Positions 20,155 to 32,334 of a DNA stretch of 64,000 nt are shown here, piece by piece (within the stretch, counting starts at the first letter, position 1; every line of letters begins with the position of its first letter). The notes beneath the pieces are model-generated. The model ran no database searches, was not told the DNA's origin, and saw nothing but the letters and a program-made list of their open reading frames with translations. This DNA is from Rachicladosporium sp. CCFEE 5018 (taxonomy: Eukaryota > Ascomycota > Dothideomycetes > Cladosporiales > Cladosporiaceae): the NCBI GenBank assembly GCA_002077045.2, contig KZ111150.1:76955-140954 (forward strand), written 5' to 3'. The position numbers were made by a program, and so were the translations under genes.

Positions 20155-22267
20155 ATGTTGTCTCTTCTCCCCTTCCTTGCTGTTGTCCCAGCGGTCCTTG
20201 CGGACTACAGCGGTAACATCAATTACGGATCACCTTCGCTGCGTCACCGCGGCTTAGGGATTCATCTCCCGTCAGTAGTCAAGCGACAGACAGTCCCGTC
20301 CTACGCAAATGCATCGGCTCTGAACTTCACTCACGGCATCGCCTCCGGTCACCCATACTCTGACTCAGTCATTCTCTGGACCCGCGTGGCACCCACAGCC
20401 GATAATGACCGCAGCACCGTCACAGTCTCGGGCACCGTCCCGCTCTACAATCACTTGACTGAGGAGTACGTGCGTGCTAGCACTCAGCCGATCTGTGTCA
20501 GCTACGTAGTCGCCCGCGATGAGGACCTCAAGCGCGTTGTGTCTCAAGGCCGTGCATACACTTCCTCGGACATCGACTACACTGTCAAGGTCGAGGCGAA
20601 GGGTCTGAAGGCTTTCACGCAGTACTGGTACCAATTTCGCGTTTGTGGAAGCCAAGTCGTGTCGCCTAAAGGGCGCACCAAGACTGCTCCGCGCGCTAAC
20701 GACGATGTGAGCGATATTGGACTGGCTGTGTACTCTTGCTCGAACTTCCCGAATGGATTCTTCAATGCGTACGGAAACTCTGCACGTAAGGACAATGTGG
20801 ACTATGTGCTGCACGTGAGTCGCATACCTTCCATCACCCCAAAATTGATCCGAGAGCGGTAATGCTAACGTACTGTAGCTCGGTGACTACATCTACGAGT
20901 ACGCCACCTCGAACTCCCTCCGTCCAGTCCAGCCACGTAAGGAGATCTTCTCCTTGTACGACTACCGCCGCCGTCTGGCGACATACCGCACGGACAGCGA
21001 TCTCCTGCTATCGCACAGCAAGTTCGCCTGGATCACTGTCTGGGATGACAATGGTGCGTAGCTATCAAGCCCAGATCAACACTGTTCTAGAGCTGACGTC
21101 AAATCGCAGAGTTCGCCAACAACGGCTACCGCGATGGCTTCTCCGGCATGAACAACACCGAGGACTCCTTCATTCGTGCTGGCCGTGTCAGCGTCGATCA
21201 GCGTAAGATGAACGCCGTGCGCGCCTACTTCGAGTGGATGCCGCTGCGTCAAGTAGACATGGACGATGGACTCCGCGTGTGGAGGAGCTTTGCTCTTGGC
21301 AAGCTCGTCGATCTCGTTATGCTCGACATCAGGAACTATGACAGGTCTATCACTACGCTAAACTGGAACACCGACTATGTCACTGAGATTTCCAATGATG
21401 CTGGGAGGACGCTTATGGGCGGGTTGCAGGAGAGCTGGTAAGTTCAAACTTCGCTTGTCGCTCTCCGTATGCTGACTGATCGCTTCCGAAGGTTCTATCG
21501 CCAGCTCATCAACTCCAAGAAGCGTGCGGCCAAGTGGCGGTTGATCGGGAGTCAGATCGTGTTCTCCCGCGTCAACATCACCACCTGGTTTGGCACGGAG
21601 GAGAATCCATACAACAGCGACGCATGGGATGGGTACTTCGCGAACAAAGTACGCTGCCACAGCCTAACATTCATTTTGAGACCTAAAGCTTACGTTTCCA
21701 CAGAACCGCACCCTGAAGACTCTCTATGACAACAACATCGGCAACAACATCTTCATGTCCGGCGACTCGCATCTGAACTGGGCCTCTGACCTTGTCTGGT
21801 TGGACGAGAAGTCGTACAACCCCAAGACCGGCGCCGGTAGTCTAGGTGCAGAGTTCGCCGGCACCGCCGTGTCGTCCTCCTCACCCTTCGGTGCCTCCTC
21901 GTCGCTTAAGCAGACCAACAACCAATCCTCGCTGCTCATTCGCGACAACTCTGAGCTGCAATGGCAGGAAGGTTACTACAGAGGCTACTACGAGCTGCAG
22001 ATTTCGCCGCAGAAAGTTGTGGCGCAGTACTTTGGCTGCCCTGATCTGAGAACGAGGAACGGGTATGAGATTAGTTTGGGTAACTTTACTGTGACGGACG
22101 GTGGGAATGCTATTCAGAGGCCGATTGGAGGTGGTGTGGTCGCCAATGGAGCGCTGCAGGATGGACAGGTGGTGGGTACTAACTTGACGTTGGACACGAA
22201 TACGGGGAGGTGGGCTGTTAGGGGGTTCAACTTTAGTGGTGTGACGATTCCATCGGGAACTGCCTAG
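20155..22267 (+). CDS. Secreted PhoD-family alkaline phosphatase/phosphodiesterase
   Basis: Five exons: 20155-20814, 20879-21053, 21110-21437, 21492-21648 and 21704-22267, giving 627 residues. It starts with a signal peptide (MLSLLPFLAVVPAVLA), then the PhoD N-terminal domain (HGIASGHPYSDSVILWTRV). Metal-binding and catalytic blocks are CSNFPNGFF, LGDYIYEYA, GSQIVFSRV and MSGDSHLNWASDL. All junctions keep frame, with GT-AG ends. PhoD enzymes release phosphate from monoesters or diesters using metals and usually act outside the cell or in the wall. The C-terminal ~120 residues look like an extra beta domain with several N-glycosylation sites (NLT, NFS). Phosphate-starvation control is plausible but not shown by the sequence. 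Confidence 0.93.
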
Positions 22268-22592
22268 AAAGCTGATGGAAAAGATTTATGCAAGCCCCGC
22301 TTCTTCAAGCGTCTGAAGGGTGAACAGCGCTCTTATCAGCGTGCCCGGCGCCGTCGAAGACGGCAAGGTTGTCTCTACGAGAGTACCAAGTGGAAGATAG
22401 TTGCAAAGGCGCTTAGTCTGTTCCCCCTCACTTTCCGAGACCCAATACAAGAAACACCCTGTAGCTGTGGTTAGCATGGCATAGGACTCTTCCAAATTTT
22501 GCAGGGGTGGAGGTACCTCATCTGACAGCGACCTCATCGTGCCTAGTAGATGCATCAAGCAATTCTTCACTTCAAGCCGTCGGAGCTGCGTC
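22268..22592. other. Intergenic between PhoD and the broken F-box gene
   Basis: Both flanking genes converge here. A minus-strand open frame (22286-22816) runs through it but overlaps the F-box pseudogene in another frame, and I do not accept it as coding. Confidence 0.5.
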
Positions 22593-23228
22593 TTAGCGCA
22601 CCTGCAGCCACGGAGACTGTGTATAAGGCGTGCAATCACACCCATGACTGCAACCCTGTTCCCATTCCCGTAACTCGCACTCTCCCAAGTGCCCACAACA
22701 GCCATCGCGAATGTGATCCGCAAAATTTCCCAGGGTGTCGCGTGGCCGCCACTTGAAGCTGGAAGTGTAGCATTCACAACGACGAGTTGGGTCGGGTCCC
22801 AGGACGGCACCTCCATCGGGGAAATATCCAGCGCACAGCAAGGACTTTCCAGGACGGTAGCATGAAGCCTTGTACATCTTCAATGCGCTTGCGTGGGGGG
22901 GTAAGGCCAGCGGATCAATGTTGGTCACTATTTCGTACTCCGGCCCGTCTGCAGAATTGTCCTTCCTGATATAAGCGACCAAAGGATTCAGGTGACCGGA
23001 GGGCTCGGTGCAAATCGAACAGCCCGAGTATCCCGTGTACCAGTTGTAGATCCGATCGTGCTCGTAATCGTAATCGAAAAAGAGGGCACGTCGTAGCGGC
23101 TTCGACTTGTTGATATCGCAGTGCCATTGCCGATTTACGCGCTGCGAAAGCAGCAATGTCTTGATGTCGACGTCGAGGAGAATCTATTCGAGCAGCTCGG
23201 TAATGCCGAAGACCTTGACTGCGGCCAT
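22593..23228 (-). pseudogene. Small F-box-like gene, copy 3, broken by an in-frame TAG
   Basis: The ATG at 23228 opens MAAVKVFGITELLE, then TAG at 23184-23186, then the same frame continues ILLDVDIKTLLLSQRVNRQW and runs intact to 22593. The continuation matches copies 1 and 2 (RALFFD, the central SALKMY element, and the Cys-rich end with CECY, HIRDGCCGHLGECELREW and GCDC). The stop falls at codon 15, inside the F-box helix, where copies 1 and 2 have Ile and His. A single C-to-T change from CAG would explain it. No alternative ATG upstream of the F-box avoids it. Could also be a base-call error. Confidence 0.82.
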
Positions 23229-23452
23229 GTGGAGCAGCTGTGGACAGTGATATTTCCGATGTAGGGTAGATGAGAGAGCGAGGTTTCTTCAAGTTTGTAC
23301 GTGCGGTGACATTCCCCCGCAATGAGCGTCTTCCAGAACGTGCCTTCCTCTCGAAGTCGGGTCTCCGCAGCAGTTTCCTCCTACGCGATGTCGCTATTCC
23401 ATTCTTTCTCGACAAATCTTTAAGAAGCCTCGTATTCAGACCTCCCAGTCAA

Positions 23453-24773
23453 TCACCTACACACCCTTGGGCTGCCTCGAAATTCCCTCTTCACTTCGTC
23501 CAGTAGCTTCCCATCGACGACCACCTCCACTGCAGTAGCTGCTAGCGCCATGGCCACTTGCATCGCACATCCATGAGCCTCCTCCGTAGCGGCAGCTTTC
23601 GTGAAGTCTGGCGTATGTGGGCCACCAAGCTGCTTACCATTCCCACCTTCACTCCGAATCCAGAAACCTGCGTGTAAGCTTGGCATAGCATGTGAGATGT
23701 CTCCTTGGTCAGTTGAAGCCTGGGTCGGAGCCGTAAGGATGTCGATCTGGCCTTCGGGAATACGATTGTGGACATTCGCTATCTGGTTCCAGAAGTGGCG
23801 ATAGGTCCTTCCGAGCGCGGCATTGGGGACATGATCTTTGTACGAGCTGCCCTGAGTTACCTTAAAAGTAGCTCCAGTAGCTGTCGCGCCTGCTTCGAAG
23901 CAGGCCTTCACTCGGATTAAAAGAGCATCGAGGCGAGCCTGCGATGACGAGCGAACGACAAATTGGCCGGAGGCGTAAGCGTGGATTATGTTCGGCCGTA
24001 GACCGCCATTCGTGATCTGCATTTGGATGATATCACCTGGCTGAGTCTGCTGACGGAGGACGGCGATAGCGTTGTACGCGGTGATCAGTGCGTCCAACGC
24101 GTTGATCTACAACAGTCAGCTCCATCTCACGGGGACGTCAGGGCCATACTCACGCCGTCCCACGGTCTTGCAGCAGCATGAGCTTCTTTGCCATGATACT
24201 CGACTTTCATACTTGTATATGCAGCAGTTCGCACTAGGGCAGCGTCGTCCGAAGTGCCAGGATGCGCCATGATCGACACATCTACATGATAATCGCTGTA
24301 GGCGCCAGCATTGAGCAGCTTGATCTTGCCACCGCCACCTTCCTCTGCTGGTGTGCCAAAGAGGACGACTTTGCCACCAAGACCAGCAAGCTCGACTACA
24401 TGAGCCGTAGCCAACGCAGCTGCTAATGAAGATATAGCGATGAGGTTGTGACCACAAGCATGACCGATGCCTTGCAGAGCGTCTGACGATCGTCAGCAGA
24501 GCAATTCGCCTACATTCTGCAGCGGATCAACTCACCGTACTCGGCGTTGAAGCTCACGACTGGCCCTGCTTTGCCACTGTCAAATACTGCGACGAAAGCC
24601 GTGTCTATACCGTAAGCTGAGCACTCGACATCCCATCCTGGCACACTCGATAGGTAGGTCGTCAAAGCGGCATGGGCATGCACTTCTTTGTACGAGGTCT
24701 CCGGATGATCGTGGATCAGTCGCTTTTGTAGGTGCACTCGAGGGAGTACGGGCTGCAATAATGATATAGTCAT
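23453..24773 (-). CDS. Peptidase M20-family amidohydrolase (M20D/ACY1L2-like)
   Basis: Three exons: 24536-24773, 24154-24482 and 23453-24106, about 406 residues. Zinc-site blocks are present: GIGHACGHNL, the catalytic Glu pair in TPAEEGGGGK, and the later SIMAHPG; PSLHAGFWI near the end is also typical. The dimerisation domain lies between. M20D enzymes cleave amide bonds of N-acyl amino acids or small dipeptides, and are usually cytosolic. The start is uncertain. ATG 24773 gives an unbroken frame into LQKRLIHDHPETSYKE. The ATG at 24798 gives MASHGTIDDDYII but is in a different frame and would need a one-base deletion near 24731. Divergent from the FIT2 gene. Confidence 0.87.
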
Positions 24774-25327
24774 CGTCGATTGTGCCGTGGGAGGCCATGA
24801 CAAGGATCCCAAGCGAAGATTGGGACAGACGAGCTGTCGATTGAGAAGAACGAGCACTAGCTGTTGGGATAGCACAATAATGGATGTGCACTCAAGTAGG
24901 TGGCCTATGTCCTAACTCAAGAGCTTCGAGCCACTGCCAACGCTACTGTCGACGCGGTCGCGACAGCCGATCACGGCTGAAGCATCAGTGAGATGCAGAG
25001 CTCTCAAGTGTGGGTTATTGCAACCCGGCAATGAAGTGTAATGACTGTGCGACTGCCACCGTGAATGCTTGCTAGTTCCTTTGGCCCATGTTCGAAGATT
25101 GCATCGGAAGTCTACGTGTAATGTAAGGGACTCGAGTCCATGGCCGTCCACGATCGACATTGCTTGAAGCCACCTGGCCCGCCACGGTGCAAGCCACAGT
25201 GACGTCGCTCGGAGAAAATCATGGGGAAATCATAACCAGGAACACTATGAAGTAAACACAACATCGCACATAGATCGGCTCGCACCAGCTCTCTCGTACT
25301 ATTTATGCACATCAGTGACACCTCAAC
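24774..25327. other. Intergenic: divergent promoter of M20 and FIT2 genes
   Basis: 554 bases between divergent starts. No coding sequence supported beyond the uncertain M20 start region. Confidence 0.6.
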
Positions 25328-26365
25328 ATGACGACTCGGCGCACGACGACACGCGTCGAGATCCCTCTTCCTCCTGCCTCGAACGGCACTCCGAGACGCA
25401 CATCCTCATCTGCCACGAACACAGGCATGACCCACATCGACGCACCGGCTGCCTCGCCATGGCTTCCCACACTACTCGAGATGATCCTTCTCTCCATCTA
25501 CCCGGGTACACTCATCTTCGGCTCACTCTTCAGCACCCTCACAGTCAACTCCGCCCTCTCGCCTTACAACCATCTCTCGCAGTCCTATGCGCCTGAGCAC
25601 GCGCCCTCCTACTTCGCAAAGAAGAGCAACATATTCAATGTCTACTTCGTCAAGCAAGGCTGGCTCTGGATCACTGTGGCATTCTTGCTGTTCGTCTTCA
25701 CGCACGCGAGCCTGGGTCCAAAATTCGATGTCACGGCTTTCACAAGACGGCGAGTGCAGGCGCTGGCTCGCTACGCAGTGATCACGGCATTCTGGATTGC
25801 AGTCACGCAGTGGTTCTTTGGGCCGCCCATTGTGGACCGAGGATTCAGGCTCACGGGTGGGCAGTGCGCGATCTTACTTTCTGATCGGGAAGCGGCTAGG
25901 GAGGAACTGGGAGACGTCAAGGAAGCACTCACACACGCTGCGTGTAAATTACATGGCGGGCAGTGGTCGGGCGGGCATGATATTAGCGGGCATGTGTTCT
26001 TGCTGGTCACAGGAAGTGCGATGCTGTGGTTCGAAGTCTTGCCAGCAGTCCTTGGATTGGCTGGGCTGAGACAGGCGAGAAGGATACAGACTGAGGGCGG
26101 ACTCGTGAGGAGTGCGGCGATCGAGACAACAGAGCCTGGGGAGAAAGGGATTCCGTTACCGAAAGATGTGGGGTGGGGAGTCAAGGCAACGATGACAGTG
26201 GCCGCTGCGAGCATGTGGATGCTGCTCATGACGGCAGCATACTTCCACACCTGGTTCGAGAAGTTCACCGGCTTTGTTGTGGCGACCGTGGCATTGTATG
26301 TGGTCTACTTTGTGCCGCGGGGCGTGCCGGCCGTACGGCGGGTGCTTGGTATGCCAGGAGCATGA
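25328..26365 (+). CDS. SCS3: FIT2/Scs3-family ER lipid protein (acyl-CoA diphosphatase family)
   Basis: Intronless, 345 residues, about six membrane helices. The two conserved His regions of the FIT2 family are visible: GGHDISGHVFLLVTGSAM near residue 220 and AAYFHTWFEKFTG near residue 305, both next to membrane helices. FIT2 proteins sit in the ER, cleave fatty acyl-CoA phosphoanhydride bonds and support lipid-droplet budding and ER shape; yeast has Scs3 and Yft2. The soluble N-terminal ~40 residues are Thr/Pro/Arg-rich and probably disordered. Whether this is the Scs3 or the Yft2 counterpart cannot be settled by eye. Confidence 0.9.
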   Translation: MTTRRTTTRVEIPLPPASNGTPRRTSSSATNTGMTHIDAPAASPWLPTLLEMILLSIYPGTLIFGSLFSTLTVNSALSPYNHLSQSYAPEHAPSYFAKKSNIFNVYFVKQGWLWITVAFLLFVFTHASLGPKFDVTAFTRRRVQALARYAVITAFWIAVTQWFFGPPIVDRGFRLTGGQCAILLSDREAAREELGDVKEALTHAACKLHGGQWSGGHDISGHVFLLVTGSAMLWFEVLPAVLGLAGLRQARRIQTEGGLVRSAAIETTEPGEKGIPLPKDVGWGVKATMTVAAASMWMLLMTAAYFHTWFEKFTGFVVATVALYVVYFVPRGVPAVRRVLGMPGA

Positions 26366-28259
26366 TGTACAACGCTGTACTATTTCCACTCAGTGCAACA
26401 AATTTGCCTCTCTCCGCTGTGCATGTTGACGTCTCTGCGCATGCATACTGATCGCTGGCTCCCATTCTCGCAGTGTAGGATTAGGAGGAGCACAGAGAAC
26501 GAACCCAGACTAATCGATGATCCCAATCTGGCGTTTCGATACAAGGTCGATTCGCTTCAATGCTGCTCCCACATAGTCTGCATCCCACTCCTGGCGTGTA
26601 CCTTGTTGAGACACCGTGGACCACCGAGTAGAGGAATCCGGACTCTCGTGGATGCAGTAGTCCGAAGCTGCCATCCGGTATGTGTAGGCGCCATCGGGGG
26701 GTTCAGAAAGACTGCTTGGCATATGCCATACGCGAAAGCGAGAACGACCGGAGTTCAATCGGCATTAGATGAGTCATCTTAGGCGGCAGTGAGTCGAAGG
26801 GAGGGAGGTGAGGTTATTTCGAGACTCAATCCAGACTTCACCTCTGTGTCGGTCTTTCCTTTCTCACCTATGTCATTGCAAACTCATTTTTACAAAGCAG
26901 TGGTGAAGCTTTGAAGTACCAGGAAAGGATAGCCTCCCCTTTGTCTCCATGGACGGCTTTCTCACGACCGGCCAAGGCCGAAGCTCGGCGCGGCTGAAAG
27001 CTTGGGTAGAAGCGACACTCTCCAGAACAAGGCGCGACAGGAGGTATTGCGCCGCGGCTGACCGACACGAGTGTCGAAAGTACTGGCCGGCGCGGGCGGC
27101 GTAGCACCTCGAGCCATGCAGTACCCACCGATCAAGCTTGCACATCGCCTGCCGATGAGACTCTGGACTACTACACCAACGCCCCGCGTTCCAAACCAGC
27201 TGCCGCATTTGGTGCGATACATCGAGATTGCGCCAGATAAGCCCTGAGCCAACATGTGCTGGTCAAACTCCTTCGACTGTCAGCTCGATACGAGAACGAT
27301 CGCTGACGGAGCTCGCAAACACACATCTCACTGGGACTATCGGCGTGGATGTTCCAGGGCGGAGTACGCTACGCCAAGGGACTCCGCCATACCACGGGAG
27401 CTGCACTTCTATCGCTCGCGCTCTGATAGCGCAGAGCCGGCTGACGTCAGTATATTAGAGGGTGCATACCAAGCTGTTTCTTATCTCCAACAAGCGCCGT
27501 GGTGGCGGCGTGCCGAGCTCCATCAAGAGAGCCTGCACGCTTGTCGAATCGGATGCTTGGACGCCATGCGCTTGCTTGTCTAGACGGGAGTGGTGCAGCG
27601 TATACTGACTTTGTTGCCACATCGCACCGTGCAGGATCGACGCCAGCTTACATGGGCTAGCCCTGAGACGCACATAGCTGCACGCGACACAATATATCAC
27701 CAATCTATCGCGTACTCAGCTTAGGGTGATCGACGACTCCCAAGCACGTCAGCTTAGCCTGCGAAGGCGTGAAGCATTTCACAAGTGATGAGTTCGTCCC
27801 GCATTATTGCAGCTCCCCAGGCGTACTACCGAACTTGCGGTGCGCCATCGGGCTAGACTCGTGCGATCGAAAGCTTCGGGCCAGCCGCTGTATGTGGTCG
27901 TACTGCACTGCAGAGCGCCCCAAAGTCTTATCGGCTGAATGGCGCTCATGATCGCCCATTGCAGGCCGTGTGTTGTACACGGAGCAATGGCACAGAAGGA
28001 GGGCTGACCCCGACTGTGTGGTTGGTGCACTGCGTGCATATCATGATAAGCACCATGGTTCATGTTCATTTACCTCCCCCATGCGGTAAGACATCCTGGT
28101 GGTCAGCGCAATACGGTGCAACTGCAGCTATCGTCGCGCGTGTGTCAAAGGTACCCTGCATCTTACTTCTACAAGCTTCTTCTCCCGTCAGTTTCTACTT
28201 TTCAAATCCTCACACGGCTACTCTCATAGTACCACAGGAGTTCATTGCGTGCACCCAAC
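26366..28259. other. Long intergenic stretch, 1.9 kb, no gene supported
   Basis: Longest stretch without a supportable gene in the window. Open frames reach 130 codons but overlap in several frames and show no recognisable motif. It contains the OPT promoter at its right end, with a pyrimidine-rich leader near 28170-28230. No tRNA or inverted repeat seen. Confidence 0.5.
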
Positions 28260-31200
28260 ATGTCGTACCGGAAGCCATACACCGAGGGTGAGGCGATTGA
28301 TCCTGCCGACCGATCGTCTTCCTCGGCCCACAGCATACACGAGGACGAGAAGGGTGGCGCCATTGAGGCAGCTCGTCGCCAGTCCGTTCTTGAAGGCGAG
28401 GTCGTTCAACTGGCTGAGAAGCTCGATGACCAGAATGTCAAGGAACATCTTGCACCAATCGAGGATCTGGAGAAAGTCATTGATAAGATTGATGGGTTGA
28501 CAATCGAAGAGTGTCGCACCTTCGCAGCCAAGTTCCTGGAAGACCACGACTTCGACTACAACATCGATGCTTCGCAAAGGAGCAAACTCCAGCACTTCCT
28601 CAACGGTCCACTCGAAAGTCAGAGTGACGATGAGTATGAGTTGGCATTCAAGTCTGAGGTTGCGATCCTCAAGTACTACAGTCCTTATCCGGAGGTTCGC
28701 GCTGTCACGACACCGGGTAAGTCATATCGACGGCATCCCCCAATCATTTGGGAAGCACACGGGCGCAAGTACGAGACAAGCGACCAGTGCGACCGCAGTG
28801 CGCAAGGCGCACATAGCTGCGAAAGAGCCACGATACAAGACATGCCATGATGAGAAGCTAACATGCCTATTTGCAGATGACGACGAGAACATACTCTGCG
28901 AGACTATTCGCGCTCATCTCCTCGGCTATCTCTGGGCTTGTGTTGCACAGTTTATCAATTCGCTCTTCAATTCGCGCTTCCCGAACGTGTACCTGACATC
29001 CACAACGGCTCAAGTTCTGCTGTACCCATGTGGCAAGTTCCTCGCCTGGGTACTACCGGATTGGGGTTTCAAGATCGGTGGCACGAGACACTCTCTCAAT
29101 CCTGGACCCTGGACTTACAAAGAGTTGAAATCCCTGATGCTCTACGGATGAGTATCACATGCTGACAGCGCGCTGTAGGCAGGTGCTATCGACGGTCATC
29201 ATAAACGTGTCCGTGACATCGGCCTACGTGTTCTGGTAAGTCGCACCTGGGCTGGAGATCATGTGATGTCTTGGCATTTCCAACAGTCGATACTGACAAT
29301 GCTGTAACAGGAACATTCAGACACAGGAGGTCTACTATCTCGACAAATGGCTTACTCCCGGCTACAAGATCCTGCTGTTGCTGGCGACTCAGATGATGGG
29401 TCTTGGTTTTGCAGGTAAGTGACTACGCCTCCTAAACAGCCTTCGAAGGATGAGGGATAGCCTCAACCCGCAGTGGTGCCGTGCGTTGTATATGCTACTC
29501 TGACAACGATCACAGGCCTTCTGCGACGATTCGCCGTCTACCCAATGGAGTCGATCTGGCCGACTATCTTGCCGACCTTGGCTCTCAACCGAGCCCTCTT
29601 GCAAGGAGACAAGAAGGAAACCATTCACGGCTGGAAGATCAGCATGTACCGCTTCTTTTGGATCGCTTTTGGAGGTGATTGGCATCCCTCGTCGCTAGAG
29701 ACTCTCGACAGTACGAGAGCACAAAGCTAATCATCGGTAGCTATGATTGTCTACTTCTGGTTGCCGGGATACTTGTTCCAAGCGCTCAGTCTATTCTCAT
29801 GGATGACTTGGATTGCTCCGAACAACTTCAACCTAGCCATCGTGACTGGATCGCAGACCGGTCTAGGCTTCAACCCAATCTCGTCGTTCGATTGGAATAC
29901 GTTCAGCACGAACTTCTACCCTCTGACCTTCCCATTCTACTCATATCTGCAGCAGTACATCGGCCAGTTCATCGGCGGTCTGGTAATCCTCGCTCTGTAC
30001 TACACTAACACCAAAGACACCGGCTACCTCCCGATCAACAGCAGTCGTATTTTCGACAATACTGGCTCGCATTACAATATTACGAAGATCCTGGTGAACG
30101 ATGTAGTTGACGAGGACCTTTACAAGGCATACTCACCACCCTACTACGCTGCTGGTAATCTTGTGGTTTGTGAGTTGCTAACCATGCCACGTCGGCACGT
30201 GTTCGAAAGCTAAAACGTACCACAGACTCGATCTTCTTCCTGTTCTATCCCTTCACCATGGTCTTCGTCCTCCTCGACAGTGGCAAGATCTTGGGCAAGG
30301 CCTATGTCAGCATCTTCTCCGCGGCTTGGCAGCAGATGAAGCGTGCGGGTCGGTCTTCGATCGCAGCAGCCAAAGCACTTGGGCGGGGCAAAATCCGCGA
30401 AGCAGCATCGCACCTCTACCATATCCTCGACGACGAGACCTCTGTATACGATGGTTTCGACGATATCTGGACAAACATGGCCCGGAAGTACCCCGAGGTG
30501 CCCGATTGGTGGTTCGCGGCGGTCGCATTTACATCTTTCATCTTTGCGATTGTTATTTGCACCGTTTACACCGAGATGGGAACGCCCGTGTGGACAATAT
30601 TCTTCGTTATCGGTAAGCTAGCGAGCGAGCAAGGCGTTGTGGCGATGTCGCCAACCTTGGGCAATGCTGACGAAAATTTTCCTTAGGGTTGAACCTTATT
30701 TTCTTGGTGCCGAGCACATACCTCTACTCTATCAGTGGTACGACCGAAGGTCTGAACGTGCTCGCCGAGCTGATTGTCGGCTATGCTCTGCCTGGTCGCC
30801 CTGAGGTGAGTACACGGCACTGCTGGGACTTCCGAAGGCCCAGTAAAAGACTACCTTCGGCGGCTCAATTCCCTCTCACAATTGGGCTGTCGCACTTGTT
30901 TCATAAATGGCTAAGCTGATAATTGCATAGGCGCTCATGTTCGTGAAAGCATTCGGCTACAACATCACCGGCCAGGCTGATTACTTCGTGTCCGATCTAA
31001 AGATGGGTCTCTACGCCAAGATCCCACCCCGAGCCATGTACCGCGGACAGATGATCAGCGCCTTCATCACAGCTTTCGTTGCCTATGGTGTGGTCGATCT
31101 CGTCGATGGTCTGGATGGGATCTGCACGCCTGACCAGACGGCCAAGTTCACATGTGCCAACGGATCCTCGGTCTACTTCTCAGCATCAGTCTTCTGGGGT

Positions 31201-31806
31201 GCCATTGGGCCGGCTCGTGTCTTCGGACAGATCTATCCGGTCATGAAGTACGCCTTCCTCCTTGGCTTCCTACTTGCACCGGTCTGGTGGGGCATCAAGC
31301 GCTATGGACCGACAGCCAGACAATCCATGCGTACCAAAATGCCTGGGGCTATCTTCAAGCCACTCGATATACTCATCTTCACCCCGATCTCGTACCTCAA
31401 GCAGGTGCATCCCTCGCTAATCCTCAACGGCTTCATCTACTGGGTATGGTCCAAAACCTCTATTCTGAGTGCACGGCAAGTGTGCTGACCAGACTGACAG
31501 GCTCCCGTGAACTTGACCTACACGACCTCTGGCCTCTACATGTCGATGTTCTTCATGTACTACGTCCGCCGCTACAAGACGGCTTGGTTCGAGAAGTACA
31601 ACTACGTCCTGGCCGCGGCGCTCATCGGAGGTGTGGCGCTTTCAGCCTTGATTATCTTCTTTAGCGTACAATACAACCCTGTGACTGTCAGCTGGTGGGG
31701 TAATGACGTCCTCGCGACTGGGGTTGATGGTGGTGCTGCCGACCGCACCGTGTTGCTCATGGATCTGCCAGAGAAGGGATACTTTGGGCTGGACACTTGG
31801 GAGTGA
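28260..31806 (+). CDS. OPT-family oligopeptide transporter
   Basis: Ten exons: 28260-28716, 28877-29123, 29179-29235, 29311-29414, 29516-29674, 29741-30169, 30226-30612, 30687-30805, 30931-31443 and 31501-31806. They sum to a frame-correct 925 residues. The ~150-residue acidic N-terminus is cytosolic; then come about 14-16 membrane helices. Family marks include NPGPWTYKE, FRFPNVYL-like SRFPNVYLTS, SGTTEGLNVLAELIVGYALP with GRPEALMFVKAFGYN, and SDLKMGLYAKIPPR. OPT proteins import tetra- or pentapeptides, glutathione or related solutes with protons at the plasma membrane. The intron after 29123 has a weak donor (GTTGAA), chosen because it alone gives KE/QVLSTV in frame. Confidence 0.93.
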
Positions 31807-32334
31807 GAGGTCTTACATCTATAGAGGTGGAAGAGTCTCCCTGAGCCGTTGCAACGTTGGGCACTATGGATGTCTTCACGAATTCACGTGCTTGAACTCA
31901 TGTCGTGTAGCACTTCAATGCAAGGGTGACCAGTACAGTCGTATCGCGTCTTGAAGCCACAATGTCCGTGACTGGTCAACTACTTGATATCAGGTCGCTC
32001 ACAGAGCAGGGCAAGGTAAACACAGCGTGGCTGTAATGCCATCGCACATTTTGTGGGCTTGTACTGGCGTCGAGCATCGCGCTCGACTGCGACCACGCAG
32101 ATTGTGTCTCCGATCAGGTCTTCGCGAGTCAATCAACTTTACCGCACCTTGTTACGCCCTTACATCCTCAATATTCGTGCACATCTACTCCTATAGAGGC
32201 AGACGGTGTTGTCTCACAGCAATTGCCGATTTCGGCAACGCCTGGGTCAGTCGTTTCGGATGACGTGCTGGCCCTTGACCCCACGCACTCCACCATCACC
32301 AACAGATGCATCAAACACCGTGATATCCTCTCTA
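31807..32334. other. Intergenic between OPT transporter and aminotransferase
   Basis: No coding region supported. In-frame codons upstream of 32335 continue open to about 32206 but contain only weak alternative starts. Confidence 0.55.

Noticed and set aside
22286..22816. 176-codon minus-strand frame after the broken F-box gene
   Set aside because: Half of it overlaps F-box copy 3 in another frame, where the F-box frame clearly aligns with its paralogues; the remainder has no recognisable content.
24731..24798. Frameshift pseudogene call for the M20 gene
   Set aside because: An in-frame ATG at 24773 gives an intact protein, so decay need not be assumed.
26868..27583. Possible genes from 80-110-codon frames on both strands
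   Set aside because: They overlap each other, show no motif and lack consistent splice sites.
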